Shown here: positions 1 to 11,590 of the stretch, piece after piece
Position numbering within the stretch: the stretch's first letter is position 1
Layout of the letters: the number at the start of each line of letters is the position of its first letter
Assembly: GCF_020360975.1 (NCBI RefSeq)
Contig: NW_025408679.1
Span: forward strand, 62,001-126,000
DNA: 64,000 nt
Direction: 5' to 3'
Origin: Hirsutella rhossiliensis
Lineage: Eukaryota; Ascomycota; Sordariomycetes; Hypocreales; Ophiocordycipitaceae
The notes under the pieces: model-generated
The model's input: only the letters and a program-made list of their open reading frames with translations
Told to the model about the DNA's origin: nothing
The model's database searches: none
Made by a program: the position numbers and the translations under genes

Positions 1-3000
1 TTCGTAGCCTATATAGAGCTTTCCTAAGCTATAGAACCTTTCCTAGCTATTAGAAGCTTAGTTAAAGGCGTATATAGATAACCTTTTCTTCTTTCTTAAG
101 TAGGCAGTTAATAAAGGCGTTAACTATATCTATCTATTCGAGCTCGAGGTCGAATTCTACTACTATAGCTATAAGGGTCCGAAAAGACATCCCTACTAAG
201 GTGGTTGCCTTAGTAGGTAGATCCCCTTTTCCCTATTAATTCCTATAGATAACTAGCCGGGCTTTATACTTTTAAAGGAAGCTATGTTTATTAGTCTTAT
301 AGATAAAGACCTACTTATAGCTAAGGACCTATTTTCCTCTTACCTTTTTCTTAAGGACCTCTTTAAAAGACCCTATCTCTTTATATAAGGCTAGGTAGTC
401 TTTCTAGGCCTAGAAAAACTAGTCTTTAAAAGGATATCTCTCTAGCTGCTTCTAGTTTACTAGTAGGTCTAGGAGGTCTCTTTTATATACCTTCCTTACT
501 AATAGTAGCTTAAAAAGCCGGCCTACTATAAACGCTCTATAGGAACCGTCTTTTATTAGCGTTAAGTAAAAGTCGGAAAAACGATCGAAATAAGGGAGAG
601 GTTAGTCTTCTTTTATATCGGGCCCTATACCTTCCTTTACTTCTTAAAGTAAGGATAAAAAGGCAGCTATATAATCCTTCGAGAGAGGTGCCTTTCCTAC
701 CCCCTTAGGGGTCGAGATAGGAAGACTAACTAAAAAAGCTACTTTTAGATCTTCTTCTTATTCTATAAGAGGAAGCGTAGGTAGGTAGGCGTATTCTAGC
801 TCTACTACTTTCCTATAGTCTCCTTCTTTATCTAGATTATCTAATCTAGTAGCTTCCTCTTCTTTAAAGTCGGCGTTATCCTCGACTACTTTAACGTCGG
901 TTTCTTTTTTTATTTCCTCGTCTAGGACTTCTTCTTAAGACTATTAAGAAGGGGGGATTTAGATCTTCTAAATTAGCTAACGTTAAAAGAGTAAGAGGGG
1001 CTATTAATCCCTCTTTCCGTCGAAAAAGCTAGATTCGTCGAAAATTATATCCCTAGTTAAAATAACCTTCTATAAAAAAGGAATCTAGATCTAGAAGATA
1101 TTTATAGAATTATAACTAACGAGGTAACTAATAAAGGCCTCGGATTGCTTTCTTTTCTTCTTCCTTTTTAGCTATATATCGGTAGTTATTGCGTATGCCT
1201 TATAGCTATAGGCACGAAGGTAGGCTAGCGAGGCCCTCTTCTTCGTAAAGAGCTTAAGGGGGGATTTTTAGTCTATTCCTTTAGTCCTTAGGGTCCGGTT
1301 CTAAAGGTAATAGGCGGTCTTAATAACTTCCCTTTAAAGGTCGTAGGGAAGCTTTATAGTAAGTCTTATTATATAGGCCCTTTCTATTATAGCACCCCTT
1401 AATCTTTCTACCCCTCCGTTCTAGGCCTAGGTATTTAGTGCTAATAGGAGGGGTAAAATGCCCTTTTTTTAAAGCTACTTTAAGATATCTTTTATAAATA
1501 GCTCTCTATTAGACCGTATCTTCTTTACCTTATAGCTAAAGTAGGATTTTATTTAGTTAACGAAGTCCTAGAGGGCAAACTAGTTATACTTACTTAAGTA
1601 GGTCCGTAAGAAATAAGGGAAAACCATCCCTAAAAAGGCGTCTATAAAAAACATTACCCTAATAAAGCTTTCTTAATCCCTAGAGACGTCGGTCTAGTCG
1701 ACCTAAATTTCCTTATATAGCTAGTCCGGCCGTAAAGGGGTTCGTCTAGAAATTCGTCTCCTAGTCTTTCCTTAGCTATAGTATTTATATTCGACGGTCT
1801 TTAGGCCCCTTATTCGTACGCCTTATTATAGGCCTAGCTTATATAAAGCTAGGGGGCCTAGGTAACTAAGTCGTGCGTACTAAAGAAGGCCGTCTCCTTA
1901 GGCTGCCGGAAGAGGGTCCTTTATAGTAGACCTATTCCTCCTAGTAGGGAAAGCTAACTTCTTAAGAGGTTCCTTCCTAAGAATAGGTCGGAATTCGAGA
2001 ATAAATTAAGCGAATTTTTCCTTAATAAGCCTAATCGTCTAATTCTTCTAGACTAGCCTTATAGGCTTAGACGTTATATCCTAAAAGATTCCTTCCTCTT
2101 AAAGAAAGCGGAAGGAAATTAGGCTCGTTAAAAATCGAGGGTAAAATGCTACCCTTTTTCGCTATAGAATTCGTATAGACCCGTTAGGTAATTTCATCGT
2201 AAAATTCACCCTTCCGTATCCCTCTATCTATATAGTTAATTCCCCGGCAATAAGATATTCCCTTTATACCTTCTTAAAGGACTAGAATCGTAAGAGTATA
2301 TTATAGATATTAAGGGAAGTACTAGAGTCGAGGATAGCTGATTTTTATAGGGGATAATCGGAGGGCTCTAACGGGTGGTCTTACTAATCTATAGGGAAGA
2401 CGAATACTAGATTTACTATACTAACGATTTTCCCTTAAATGTACGGCTTAAATAAGGGCAGCGGTATTAGTTACTATTTCTTAGTAACCCGAATCTCTTA
2501 TATTTTCTTCTATAACGAGGGGTCCTCCTTAAGAGACTATTATACTATTTCTTATAGCCTCTTTAAAGGGTTAACTCCTTTAAGTCGGTTTTCCTCGAAG
2601 ACCTACTAGCAGTCTTCTAGCCGATAGGACTTTTTATATACTTAGTAGGTAGGTCGATTCCTCCTTATACGTTGTCTCTTCGAGGAATCCTTATCTTAGT
2701 CCGGAAGGTCTACTTAAAAAACCCCCCTTTTTACCCCTTATTGCTAATTTTAATAAAGAGGTTCGATTTTAACTAGTTCCTTAATTTTTCGACTAACGGA
2801 CTAAAAGGTCTATTAGGGGACTAGTTAGGCCGGTCTAACTAATAGGACCGGGCCCGGAGTAAAAGGCAGAGCCGGGGCCGGGACTAGGGCAGCCGTTAAA
2901 GACAGGGTTAAGGCTCTCGAGGGAGGAGGAGCTAAAGGAGCAATAGCCGCAGCAGTAGCAGCGGGGGCCGTAGCAATAAGGGCTATAGCAGCTATAGGTC

Positions 3001-3840
3001 GAGCTATCTAGGTCGAGTGCTAGCAACGAAGGAATAAGACTACTTACTATTATACTCTAGCAGCCTCTTCGTTTAGTTCCTAGCTAGCCTCTTAAAAGAT
3101 AGTCGAGTAACCGTTACTAATAGGCTTTATTAGTAAAGATATATCCTATAGCTACTAGCCGGAAAGAGCTTCTATTAGGAAGTATTAGTTAGCTTCCTCG
3201 AGGATTTCTTCTTACTTAGCTAGCTATAAAGAAGCTAGTAGGTTCCTAGTAGAAAAGGCTCTAAGGTATACTATATAGGTCTTCCTAATACGGTTAGTTA
3301 TATAGCCCCTTAAGGGAGCTATTAAGGTCTCGAGCTTTAAAAGCTACTACTTAGGAGTCTCTTCCTCTTAAAGAGAGATTAGCTTTATAGCACTAACGGA
3401 TTCCGTTATCGCTATATAAGTAGTAGTTAATAGATTCGTCTTATAAAGGTATTCCTTTCGATAACTTTCGTAGTTACCTAAGGTAGTAGAAAAAGCTCTT
3501 TACTATATAGAGGTTAGCTTAGAGAAGAGGGTAGCTCCCTTTATAAAGTCCGTTGCCCTAGGACGAAGAGGGGGCTTAAGAGGGTCCTACTTATTAGTAA
3601 AGACTAGATTATAGATAGTTCTATCTATACGAGCCTATAGATCCTTTACCTACTTATCTTAATCTTAGGGCTCTACTAGAATCGTCCTATAGACTATAAG
3701 GATAGTAGAGTCGGATTTCGTTATTATTATAGGGAAGGGTAAAAAAGTTAGGTAAAAATCGGCTTTTTTAGTAAGAGGGGTAAAAGGAAGCTATAAGGGA
3801 TATAAGAAAGGTGCCTTTTATAGTAGCTAGAAGGTATAGC
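1..3840 (-). pseudogene. copia gag-pol of E0 (RIP-inactivated, 3' end missing)
   Basis: Minus-strand reading gives a copia polyprotein full of TAA/TAG. Gag lies at about 3010-3840. A linker rich in Ala and Pro with GCA/GCT/CCC-type codons lies at about 2835-3010. A retropepsin-like 'ILDS(S)' site, an altered DSG, lies at about 2315-2345. An integrase region with a Cys-rich segment and a downstream Asp-Trp-like motif lies at about 1650-1850. The start of RT ('KALYGL'-like) is at the left edge. The product would have been the structural and enzymatic polyprotein for a cytoplasmic virus-like particle. No stretch could now make a functional protein. Domain edges are approximate because stops and lost start codons hide them. 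Confidence 0.8.
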
Positions 3841-3865
3841 AATTCTATTCCTCCCGGGCTTATAA
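1..3865 (-). mobile_element. Ty1/copia retrotransposon E0, truncated by the window start, no 5' LTR
   Basis: This stretch is collinear with E1 (about 21330-25118) and E3 (about 41240-45127). It begins inside the reverse transcriptase, so its RNase H and 3' LTR lie outside the window. Read on the minus strand it runs RT, integrase, protease, Ala/Pro-rich linker and gag towards higher coordinates. E1 and E3 pass straight from the conserved 'cccgggcttataac' (primer-binding side) into the 5' LTR. E0 instead switches at about 3866 to unrelated A-rich DNA, so its 5' LTR has been lost or replaced. CpA and TpG are almost gone. Family assignment rests on E1 and E3 motifs and is firm; the cause of the missing LTR is unknown. 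Confidence 0.88.
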
Positions 3866-4440
3866 CTATTATAAAAAAGATATAGCCGCCTATTAAATAT
3901 AAGCGATAGCGTTAATTAACGTATATAGTATACGCGATAAAAACAGCTAGAGGGCCTTTTTAAATAAGACTATAAGAAGCTATATTTAAAGAGTTTAAAT
4001 TTCTATATTAAAGATTAAAAGCTTTAGCGACTCCCTAAGAAAGAAGAAAGGGGACTTTAATAGTAGCTATAGTATATACCTAAAGATATACCTATACTAA
4101 TAGTAATAGTAGCAGCTAGATACTAAAGGATAAGGGGGTCTAAGGGGAGTAAAGGAAATAAGAAAGTACTAAGTAAGGTAAGGTAAAGGTAAAGAGGGCT
4201 AAAAAGGTATATTAATAAAAAAGGATATAAAAGAAGATAATAATATAAAGGTAATAAAAGAAGAATATAATAATACTAATAATAAAAGAAGAAGATAATA
4301 ATACTAATACTATTTACTAGCTAAGAAGGAAAAGAGACCTCTTTTATAAACTAAATTTTCCCTCTTTCTTCCTTAAATAAATAAGGGCTAAGGGATTATT
4401 TAATTAAGAAGAGAGCTAAGTAAAGACTTTACTAAGGATC
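3866..4440. other. unidentified A/purine-rich DNA, target of H insertion
   Basis: No retroelement motif, RNA gene or convincing reading frame was found here. The plus strand is purine-rich and contains a short degenerate tandem repeat (4229-4311). The sequence continues beyond element H at 11418, because H is flanked by near-identical 5-bp repeats (ggatc / agatc). The left edge coincides exactly with the point where the E0 5' LTR should begin. It could therefore be flanking DNA joined by deletion, or a highly diverged LTR. RIP-like CpA loss is present here too. Confidence 0.5.
4229..4311 (+). repeat. degenerate tandem repeat, three units of 27-28 bp
   Basis: Three consecutive units start at 4229, 4256 and 4284. 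Each begins aaaagaag and continues with ataataata-like sequence. Unit lengths are 27, 28 and 28 bases, so the array is not kept in a reading frame. This looks like a simple purine/AT minisatellite in otherwise unidentified DNA. Confidence 0.6.
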
Positions 4441-4626
4441 TATTATAAAGTAGGTAGAGGCGTATATATAAGTGCCGTTTATAAGATAATATTAATAAGC
4501 TATATAGAGCTCTTCTATATATAGCTAGCCCGCCCTTATACTTATAGGATCTAGCCCTCTATATATAACTATACGGCTTAGGCCGCGGCCTAAGCCTATT
4601 ACCTATAATAGTTAAAGACTCTTATA
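4441..4626 (-). repeat. 3' LTR of element H
   Basis: This 186-bp direct repeat matches 11233-11417, 11591-11776, 52460-52637 and the bases at 63985-64000. Terminal dinucleotides TG..CA now read TA..TA. It contains a palindromic GC core (ggccgcggcc) at about 4580. Confidence 0.85.
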
Positions 4627-4928
4627 TAATGCCCTCCCTTAAGCGTAGCGTAGCGCTGCCCTATTAACGGCTCCTATATAATTAAGCCTATACTACGGGC
4701 TCTTCCCTACCCTTTCCGTTAATAGGGCCGGCCCTACTAGCCCTATTATCCCCGCGCCTATTAGCCTAGGTAGCCGGGACCTAGCTCTATACTTATTAGC
4801 CGGCTAGCCGTTTAAATAAGGGTATAACCTATTATATACGCCCCTAGGTAGCCGGCGGCTAGTCCGGACCTACGTAAGCTTTAGGCTGCCCGTCCCTTTT
4901 ACCTTAGGTAGTATCCTCTACTAAGGGG

Positions 4929-4985
4929 TATATAAGGCGGCATCCCTCCTTTCCCCCTTCCCTTCCTTCTCTCCCTTCTTTAACT
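4929..4985 (+). promoter_or_regulatory. TATA box and CT-rich leader for the antisense gene of H
   Basis: TATATAAG at 4929-4936 on the plus strand is followed by a long pyrimidine tract (about 4945-4982). TATA plus a CT-rich transcription start is a common layout of filamentous fungal promoters. The same arrangement survives in the H2 fragment (tatataaa at about 12080, then a CT tract). It points away from the LTR and towards the plus-strand gene beginning near 5191, opposite to pol. The promoter assignment is inferred from sequence alone. Confidence 0.55.
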
Positions 4986-5190
4986 ATAGTAGTAGTATTA
5001 ATAAGTAAGTTCCGCTTTACTTAAGGTATTAGTCTATTCCTAGCTATATAGGCCGCTCTATTAATATATACTTATAGTAGTAGTAGTAGTAGTAATAATA
5101 GCCCTAATAATAATAATAACTCTAACTAATAGGTTCCGCGCCTTATAAAGCGGGAGGCTATATTCTATCGTACTAACTTCCGCGATAGGT

Positions 5191-6095
5191 ATATCCGCCT
5201 CTCCCTCTCCTACCTCTTCCTTCTTAGAGCGTATAGACTCGTTTATTAACGCTATGCTAGCCGCGGCCGACGATAACTCCGCCGCTGCCGCCGCTCCTAC
5301 CCGCGCCGCTGCTACCGCTCCTACCGCCGCCGCCGCCGCCTCTACTACGCTATTCGCTCTTACGTCGCCCCTTAAGGTAACGACGCTATCCCTACCGCTA
5401 CCTATAATGCCCGGCCCCTCGGCCCCCGCCTTTATCTCCGCTACCCTTATAAGTCTATAGTTAGGTAAGCGTAATAAATATTATCCGCTAACCTCCTATA
5501 GTATAAGCGCTAAGTATAGGCCGGCGCCGCCCGCTTAGCCCCCTATATACGTTATACGTTATAGGAGCTCGACTACTCCGACTAGGCTAGGCGCCGCTAT
5601 AGCGGTAGCTACTACTAGTACGCGCGAGCCGGCCGCGCTTATAAGGCGGCGCCTCCTATCCTACTCGCTACGGCGTCGGCTTAGAAAGCCGGCTTATATA
5701 GGTAGGCGCGGGGGGCTACTAAGAAGCGCCTTACTACCGCCGCCGCCGCCTACTATAACCTCCGCGCCCTTAAGCGATAGGGCCTTATACCTAAGTAGGT
5801 CTTACTCTTTTACTCCTTTATTTCTGCCTTTAACGCACCTAGCGCTAAGGATACTACCTCCGTTGCCCTATCGGCGGTCCCCTTAGCCGTGCCTACTTCC
5901 GCTACCGCTGCTACCCCTACTACCGCCGCTAGCCGCCGCCCTTTTACCCCTAGAGCCGCCGCCGCCGCCGACTAGCTTATAGGCTTAGAGGGCCGCCTTA
6001 GCGCCTTAGAGACCGCCGCCGCCGCTAATAAGAAGGAGGAGGCTAATAAGAATAACGATAATAAGGATAATAATAATAATAATAATAAGGAATAG
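5191..6095 (+). pseudogene. antisense Ala-rich gene of chromovirus H with half zinc motif and coiled-coil tail
   Basis: Plus-strand gene, convergent with the minus-strand pol. Exon 1 (about 5191-5464) starts at an ATA that was probably ATG and contains an uninterrupted 68-codon stretch from the ATG at 5254, rich in Ala, Thr and Ser. The frame then changes. A 50-base GT-AG candidate intron (5465-5514, GTAAGC donor, GCTAAC branch at 5487-5492, AAG acceptor) restores it exactly. Exon 2 runs to a TAG at 6093. At 5610-5642 it has Tyr codons spaced Y-x2-Y-x6-Y followed by K-A-A-P, as expected from C-x2-C-x6-C after TGC to TAC change. It ends with a Leu/Glu heptad-like segment and an Asn/Lys-rich tail. 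Internal stops are TAA/TAG only. I do not recognise the family. Function is unknown; DNA or RNA binding is only a guess from the Cys motif. Confidence 0.6.
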
Positions 6096-6231
6096 GCCTA
6101 GGTAGTCTAAGGGCTCTACCTTATAATAAACGCTATTTTTATCTCTACTTATACTATTACGCTTATATTACCTATATTACTATAACTACCTCCTCCGCTA
6201 TACTTACTTTATAGTCCTAGCCTAAGCTACT

Positions 6232-9200
6232 ATTAGTAGTCCGTTAGTCTATCGTTTTCGTTTACCGTTTTAAATAAGGCTTCGAACTTATTAAGGGCTA
6301 TAGTTCCTATAACCTTATATATAGGTTCCTATATAAGGTCGAGATACCTGCGCTACTTAACGAGGACCTCCTAGCGTTTCCCCCTACTAACCTTTTTCTA
6401 GCGCGCGGCCTATATCTCTTTAACCTTAAACTTATCCTCTCCCTTTACCTTAATTATAAGCGGTTAAGCGTCTACTACTTCTTATCCGGGCAGCGGGTTA
6501 AAGGAGGCTCTATAAAGAAGGTTTACGTTAATCTTATTATAGACCCCTATTAGGAGACTATTAAGCTCTATAACCTATAGGCTAATAACCCTCTATACTA
6601 TAAACTTCACGTATAGCTAGTTAAGCTTCTTTTTTAGCTATACTAACCTATAGTTATAGAGGTTTAGCTATACCTTATCTCTTACTATAAACCTATTTAC
6701 TAGGGCCCTAGTCTTATTAGCGTGCCGCTCTTAATCTTATACCGCGGCGGCTATCGCGGATTAGTAATAATCTATAGTCTCCTATAGCTTTCGTATAAAT
6801 ATAAAGGCGCGGCCCTTTAATAATAAATTACTATACTACTTTACTACTATATCTATAATAAAGGGGACTAGTAAGGGTAGTTTAAAGCTATATATTATAA
6901 AGAAAGGGGCTATCTTAATAAAGGTATATAATTTACTATTTAACGTAAGTTAGGCCGCGGGGAGCTAATAGTCTTAGTCTACTTAGTTATAGGCTACGAC
7001 GGCCTATAGGTAAGCTTACGCCTCTTAGTTAACCCTCTTAGGCCCTCCGTTAGTTTATAGGTAATATACCGTACTAAGTAGCTATATAATCTAAAGTAGC
7101 TAGTATAGGTACTACTAAAAGCGGCTAGTTTAATTCGATCCTTTATCGCTTATAATAAAGGCTAGCTAGCTATATAAGCGGGCCTAGTACTATAAGAAGC
7201 GCTCTATATAAGACTCTATATTTATAAACGGTATTAGCTCTAATACTATAGACTTACTAAGTCGGTCCTTAATTACCTATATATAGCGGTTGCCGCCCTC
7301 TATAAGTAGGAGGTCCGTTATAAAGTCTATCTATATATATATATAGAACCGGTCGGGTACTAAAAGCTACTTAAGTGGCCCCTTAAGCTACGCCCTCTAA
7401 ATCTTAGTACGGCTATAGATATCGTAGTTATAAAGGAAGTAGCGAACGTAGTACTATAGGAGGGGCTAGTAGAAATCCCTCGCAAGGCCTACTACTATGC
7501 CCTGCCTACCTAGGTAGCCTATAATACTAGAGTTATAAATAAGCTAGACTAGCTTCCTTTAGAGCTTATTCCGTTTATCTAGCTCCGGCGGTCTATCCTT
7601 CTCCCTAGCTTCTATAGTATATAGCGCGCCCGGTACCTATAGTCTTCCCCGCTAACGTAGGTGCCCCTATAGGTCGATATAATAGTCGGCTACTTATACC
7701 TTTAGCTTTAGCTTTAGATCGAGGCGTCGAGCGCCGGACTTAACGGCGTAGCGCACGCTCTTATAGGTACGGTCTAGAGATAATATCCTATCCTATAAGC
7801 GCTATAAGACCTTATCTTAGAATACCCGCGCCGTACGCGCCCCTAAGCCGGTCTATCCCTCCTTACTAGGCCGAGGTAAAGGTATAAGGGAAGGCTTATT
7901 TATTAGCGCCGCGCCTTCCTTTACTAAGGAAGCTCCTATATAAGTCTATAGCGCTTCTTATAAGATAAGCTATAGATCCTAGGCCTCGATATCCGCTCCT
8001 ATTAGCCGGTTTTAATCCCTTTAAGAAAGCGTATCTAGGACTATAAAGTCCCGCCTTAGCCGGTACTTAATCGAAAAGTTAAAGCGTAAGAGATACTCCG
8101 CCTAGCGGGCTTACCGCTCTAAGAGGTACTAGCGAGTTATAAAGTACTCGAGGTTCCTATAGTCTATAAGAACCTTAAAGCTCTTATAGCTCTAGAGCTC
8201 CGCTTACTATTACTTAAGGTAGCTAATAATCGCTAGTATCTCCTTATTATAAATAGCGTAATTCCGCTCTACTAAGGTTAGCTTATAGGAGTAGAACGCT
8301 ACTAGTTACTTCTGCCTATTTACTTCCTAAGAGAGCGTTCCTTTAAGTGCCTAGCCGCTATAGTCCGCTTTAACTAATATAGACCGGTTAAAGTCCTACT
8401 AAGGTAGTACTAAGGCTTAAGATAATAGGTCCTTAAGCGTATAGAACGCTCCTTCCTATATAGGCCCTTAGTAAAAGGCGGTCCGCTTCCTAGTAATCTC
8501 GTTTAAAGGCATTATAATATAAGAGAAGCCCTTAATAAATATCCTATAATAGTTCGCGAACCTAAGGAAGCTCTATATACCTATCTATATAGTTAGGGCA
8601 GCCTAGTCCTAAATCGCTTAGATCTTTATAAGATCCGCCTATATACCTATACCGGTATAGATAATAAAGCCTAGGTACTTAACCCTCTTAACCTTAAATT
8701 CGCACTTATCTAGGTTAAGGTAGAGCCTATAAAGTTAAAGGCGCTCTAGGACCCTCTATACTTTCTATATATAGTCCTTATAGGAGCCGCTTATATAGAT
8801 AAGGATATTATCTATATATATAGAGGCGAACTTATTAAGGAAGTCCTAAAGCACGTTATTAATATAACGCTAGAAGGTAGCGGGCGCTCTTAAGAGGCTA
8901 AATAGCGTTATAAGCTACTCGAATAAGCTATAGTATATATAGAACGCCGTCTTCTACTTATTACCTTCTAAGATCTATACCTTATAGAACGCCTATTTTA
9001 TATCTAGCTTTATAAACTACTTTACCTTTAAAAGGTTATAGAGCGTATCTAAGATTAAGGGTAAGGGGTAGTAGTCCGGCCTCGTAATTACATTTAGAGC
9101 CCTATAGTCGTAATAGAACTATATCCCGCCCTTTAGTTTATATATAAATAGGACCGGCGCTCTTACTTTAAAGCTACTTACTTAAATAAAACCCTTATCT

Positions 9201-9970
9201 AAGAGGTCCCTTAGCGTCTTCTTTAGTACTAGTAGCTCCGCGTATAATATACTATATAGCGGTCTAAATAGTATAGGCAGTTCCTACCCCTTCTTATCGG
9301 TACGGAGTATAATCTTATAGTCTACGCCTAGCTTATATAGGTTAAGCTTATCTGCTTCCTAGGACTTAAATAGTAGTAGGAGGTCGTAAAAGCGCTCTAG
9401 TATTTACTACTATAGCTTAGAAGGCGACTTTAGCTTCTTTGCTTAGAGGGCCTTTTCGATATCCGCTAAGCTAACTATATAGACCGCTACGTTAGCTACT
9501 ACCTAGCCTTCCTCCCGCTTTAACTATCGTATAGTTCCTATAAAGATAGAGGCAAGGACTTCTTATACTAAGTATAAAGCTCGTATACTTAGTCCTACGC
9601 CTATAGAACTATTATTATAGTAGACCTACTATTATATAGGCCTAAACTATAGCTTCTTTTAGTATAGAACTAAGTATAACTCTATATATAATAACTAGGG
9701 TTTCCTAAGGATTAAGGGAAACTCTAGTTAAGGGATTATATAAGCTACGATAAGCTTATAGTAACTATCGACCTTTATAGCTAGCTATATAATGCCCTTA
9801 ATTACTATACCTTCTATCGCGCTTAAGGCGCCCTTTACTCGCCTTAAGGCGATCTTTTCTACTAGTACTTATATCTCTTATATAAGCGCCTCGTTAACTA
9901 CGGCGTAGCACTAATAGCCCTCGTCTATAAGGGCAGCGACGGGTAAGGAGTTATTAACTATAACTAATAT
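6232..9970 (-). pseudogene. pol of chromovirus H: protease, RT, RNase H, integrase, chromodomain
   Basis: Minus-strand translation shows the whole gypsy pol order with RIP stops. The retropepsin-like region (about 9640-9960) has L-I-D-E-G (codons at 9917-9925) and downstream L-I-L-(G/R)-K-P. RT has the L-D-I-K palm motif and Y-I-D-N at about 8802-8824, where the canonical motif is Y-x-D-D, so the second catalytic Asp is lost. RNase H follows at about 8100-8600. The integrase has a zinc-binding-like segment (about 7380-7530) and a core with I-D-F-I-T-D and S-D-K-G-S (about 6960-7380). A chromodomain with K-W-x-x-Y and T-W-E-P-like residues is at about 6325-6450. Products would process, copy and integrate the element, with the chromodomain targeting heterochromatin. 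Nothing here can be translated intact. Confidence 0.85.
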
Positions 9971-10099
9971 TAAAGTAGGCTCCTCTTTTATACGGGCGGA
10001 TAATTCCTCCTCCTCCTTTACTAGTACTAGTAATTAGGGCTCTAGAGTCCGTCTTTACTCTAGAGCTACTCTTTTTCCTTTAGGCTTAAGAGAGCGGAG

Positions 10100-11175
10100 T
10101 CCTCTTTATTATCTAAGGTAAGGAGTAGTTCTATCTTCGCTACTTAAACTACTATAGGCCGCTTAGCTAAAAGGAAGGGGCATTTTAATATAAAGTATAT
10201 AAACGCGCTATAACGTAGGCAGCGGCCGTTAGCCTTCTTTTTCCTAATTTCCTCGCTCGTTACCTACTTCGCCCGCTACTTAGAGAGCGGGATAGTATAA
10301 TAGATATTCGAAGACGACTTCCTACCGCGTTTAGCTCGGTCTATATAGGTAGCCGATATTAAGGTATCTCCGTTAATATCGATAGTTAGCTATTCCTTTT
10401 ATAGAGGGGTAGTAATCCTATCGCCGCTATATAGTATACGCTTATAAAGCTTCTAAAAATATAGCGTCTACTTATAGCCCTATACTACCTTTATTAACCG
10501 GCTTACGTACTCGCTATAGTTAGTAGGTATAATTATAGGGATAAGTAGCTCCTATAAGGCTAGCGTAATTAAGTTTTATAACTATATAAGCTTCGCGCTA
10601 TCTTCCTATACTATAGTTCCCGCTACTTATAAGAGCGTCTCTTTAAAGTCGGGGAGGAATTCGCTAAAGGTTTACCTATCCCTTTACTTAAGGGTCTATA
10701 GCCTATCCTATGCCTTCTCCCGCTCCTATACGTTGCCGAACGTATATATAAGGTATTAGAAGAAGTCCTATAGGTCGCGTTTGCCTTTAAGGCCGCCCTT
10801 ATCTTAGAATCCGGAGATCTACTATATCTAGGGCTCTAGTAGCGTATAAAGGAGCGAATACCACGCTATATTACGATAGCCGTTTAGGCCCTATTTCTCG
10901 TCTATTATAAATTTCGTCTATAGCCGGCTAAGGAAGAAGTAAAAGGACTTAAGCTTACCGTCTTAAGTCGGCTAAGGAAGCGGCTTCTATATCGGTAGTA
11001 CCGCTGCCGTAACCGGTATTACTAAGGTCGTAGGGGTTAACGCTAGTCTTATAGACGGCTCCCTTAGTATAGCGAGAACCTCGTTCTTCTTACTAGCCGT
11101 CGCGCTTTTAATTACTTCTAGGATAGCTATAATACTTCCTATCCGCCTAAGGGGTAGCGGGGTACTCCCTTAAGG
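10100..11175 (-). pseudogene. gag of chromovirus H with CCHC zinc knuckle
   Basis: The minus strand encodes a gag-like region. At 10180-10221 the pattern C-L-R-Y-x4-Y-x4-C fits a C-x2-C-x4-H-x4-C zinc knuckle in which the second Cys (TGC to TAC) and the His (CAC to TAC) became Tyr. The zinc knuckle would bind element RNA during packaging. It precedes the protease at higher-to-lower coordinates and follows the 5' LTR at 11233-11417 with only a short leader. The N-terminal boundary is uncertain because the start codon is not recognisable. Confidence 0.7.
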
Positions 11176-11232
11176 AAGCGGTACCCTTTCTAAGGAGATA
11201 TCTATTAGATCTATTAGTTAATAGCTTATACT

Positions 11233-11417
11233 ATTACGGAGTAAGTAGAGGCGTATATATAGGTACCGTCTATAGGATAATATTAATAAGCTATATAGAG
11301 CTCTTCTATACGTAGCTAGCCCGCCCTTATACTTATAGGATCCGGCCCTTTATATATAACTATATAGCTTAGGCCGCGGCCTAAGCCTATTACCTATAAT
11401 AGTTAAAGACTCTTATA
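11233..11417 (-). repeat. 5' LTR of element H
   Basis: This is a direct copy of 4441-4626, starting tattacggagtaag on the plus strand and ending gactcttata. The following agatc pairs with ggatc at 4436-4440 as target-site duplication. Differences from the 3' LTR are mainly C-to-T and G-to-A transitions. Confidence 0.85.
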
Positions 11418-11590
11418 AGATCCTACTAAGGACCTTATTAAAGACTTTACTATAAAGGCTATATATTCCTTAGGGTATAGATACCCTTATTTAAGGACTT
11501 ATATTAGTTATAGATAACCTAAAAGAATAGAAAAGGATTATTATAAAGTACTATATATAAATAAGATATAAAGGATAATAAGTTATATAT
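11418..11590. other. short unidentified spacer between H and H2
   Basis: AT-rich DNA that probably continued directly from 4440 before H inserted. I see no motif or reading frame of interest in it. It ends at the start of the H2 LTR (tattatagag at 11591). Confidence 0.5.

Larger units (their letters stand above)
4441..11417 (-). mobile_element. complete Ty3/gypsy chromovirus H (6,977 bp)
   Basis: Two direct copies of an LTR (4441-4626 and 11233-11417) bound the element. In element orientation the LTR starts TATAAGAGTC (from TGTAAGAGTC) and ends CTCCGTAATA (from ...CA). Flanking pentamers are ggatc on the left and agatc on the right, a one-mismatch target-site duplication. On the minus strand the order is gag with zinc knuckle, protease, RT, RNase H, integrase, chromodomain. 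Between the chromodomain and the 3' LTR lie about 1.6 kb carrying a plus-strand (antisense) gene with its own promoter. All sense genes are broken by TAA/TAG from RIP. CpG is still common, so decay is mainly at CpA/TpG. Confidence 0.9.

Noticed and set aside
2835..3026. 63-codon minus-strand ORF rich in Cys, Tyr and Ser
   Set aside because: It lies in a shifted frame of the Ala/Pro-rich linker of copia E0. The homologous frame in E1 and E3 is not conserved as such, and low-complexity GC-rich DNA keeps several frames open by chance.
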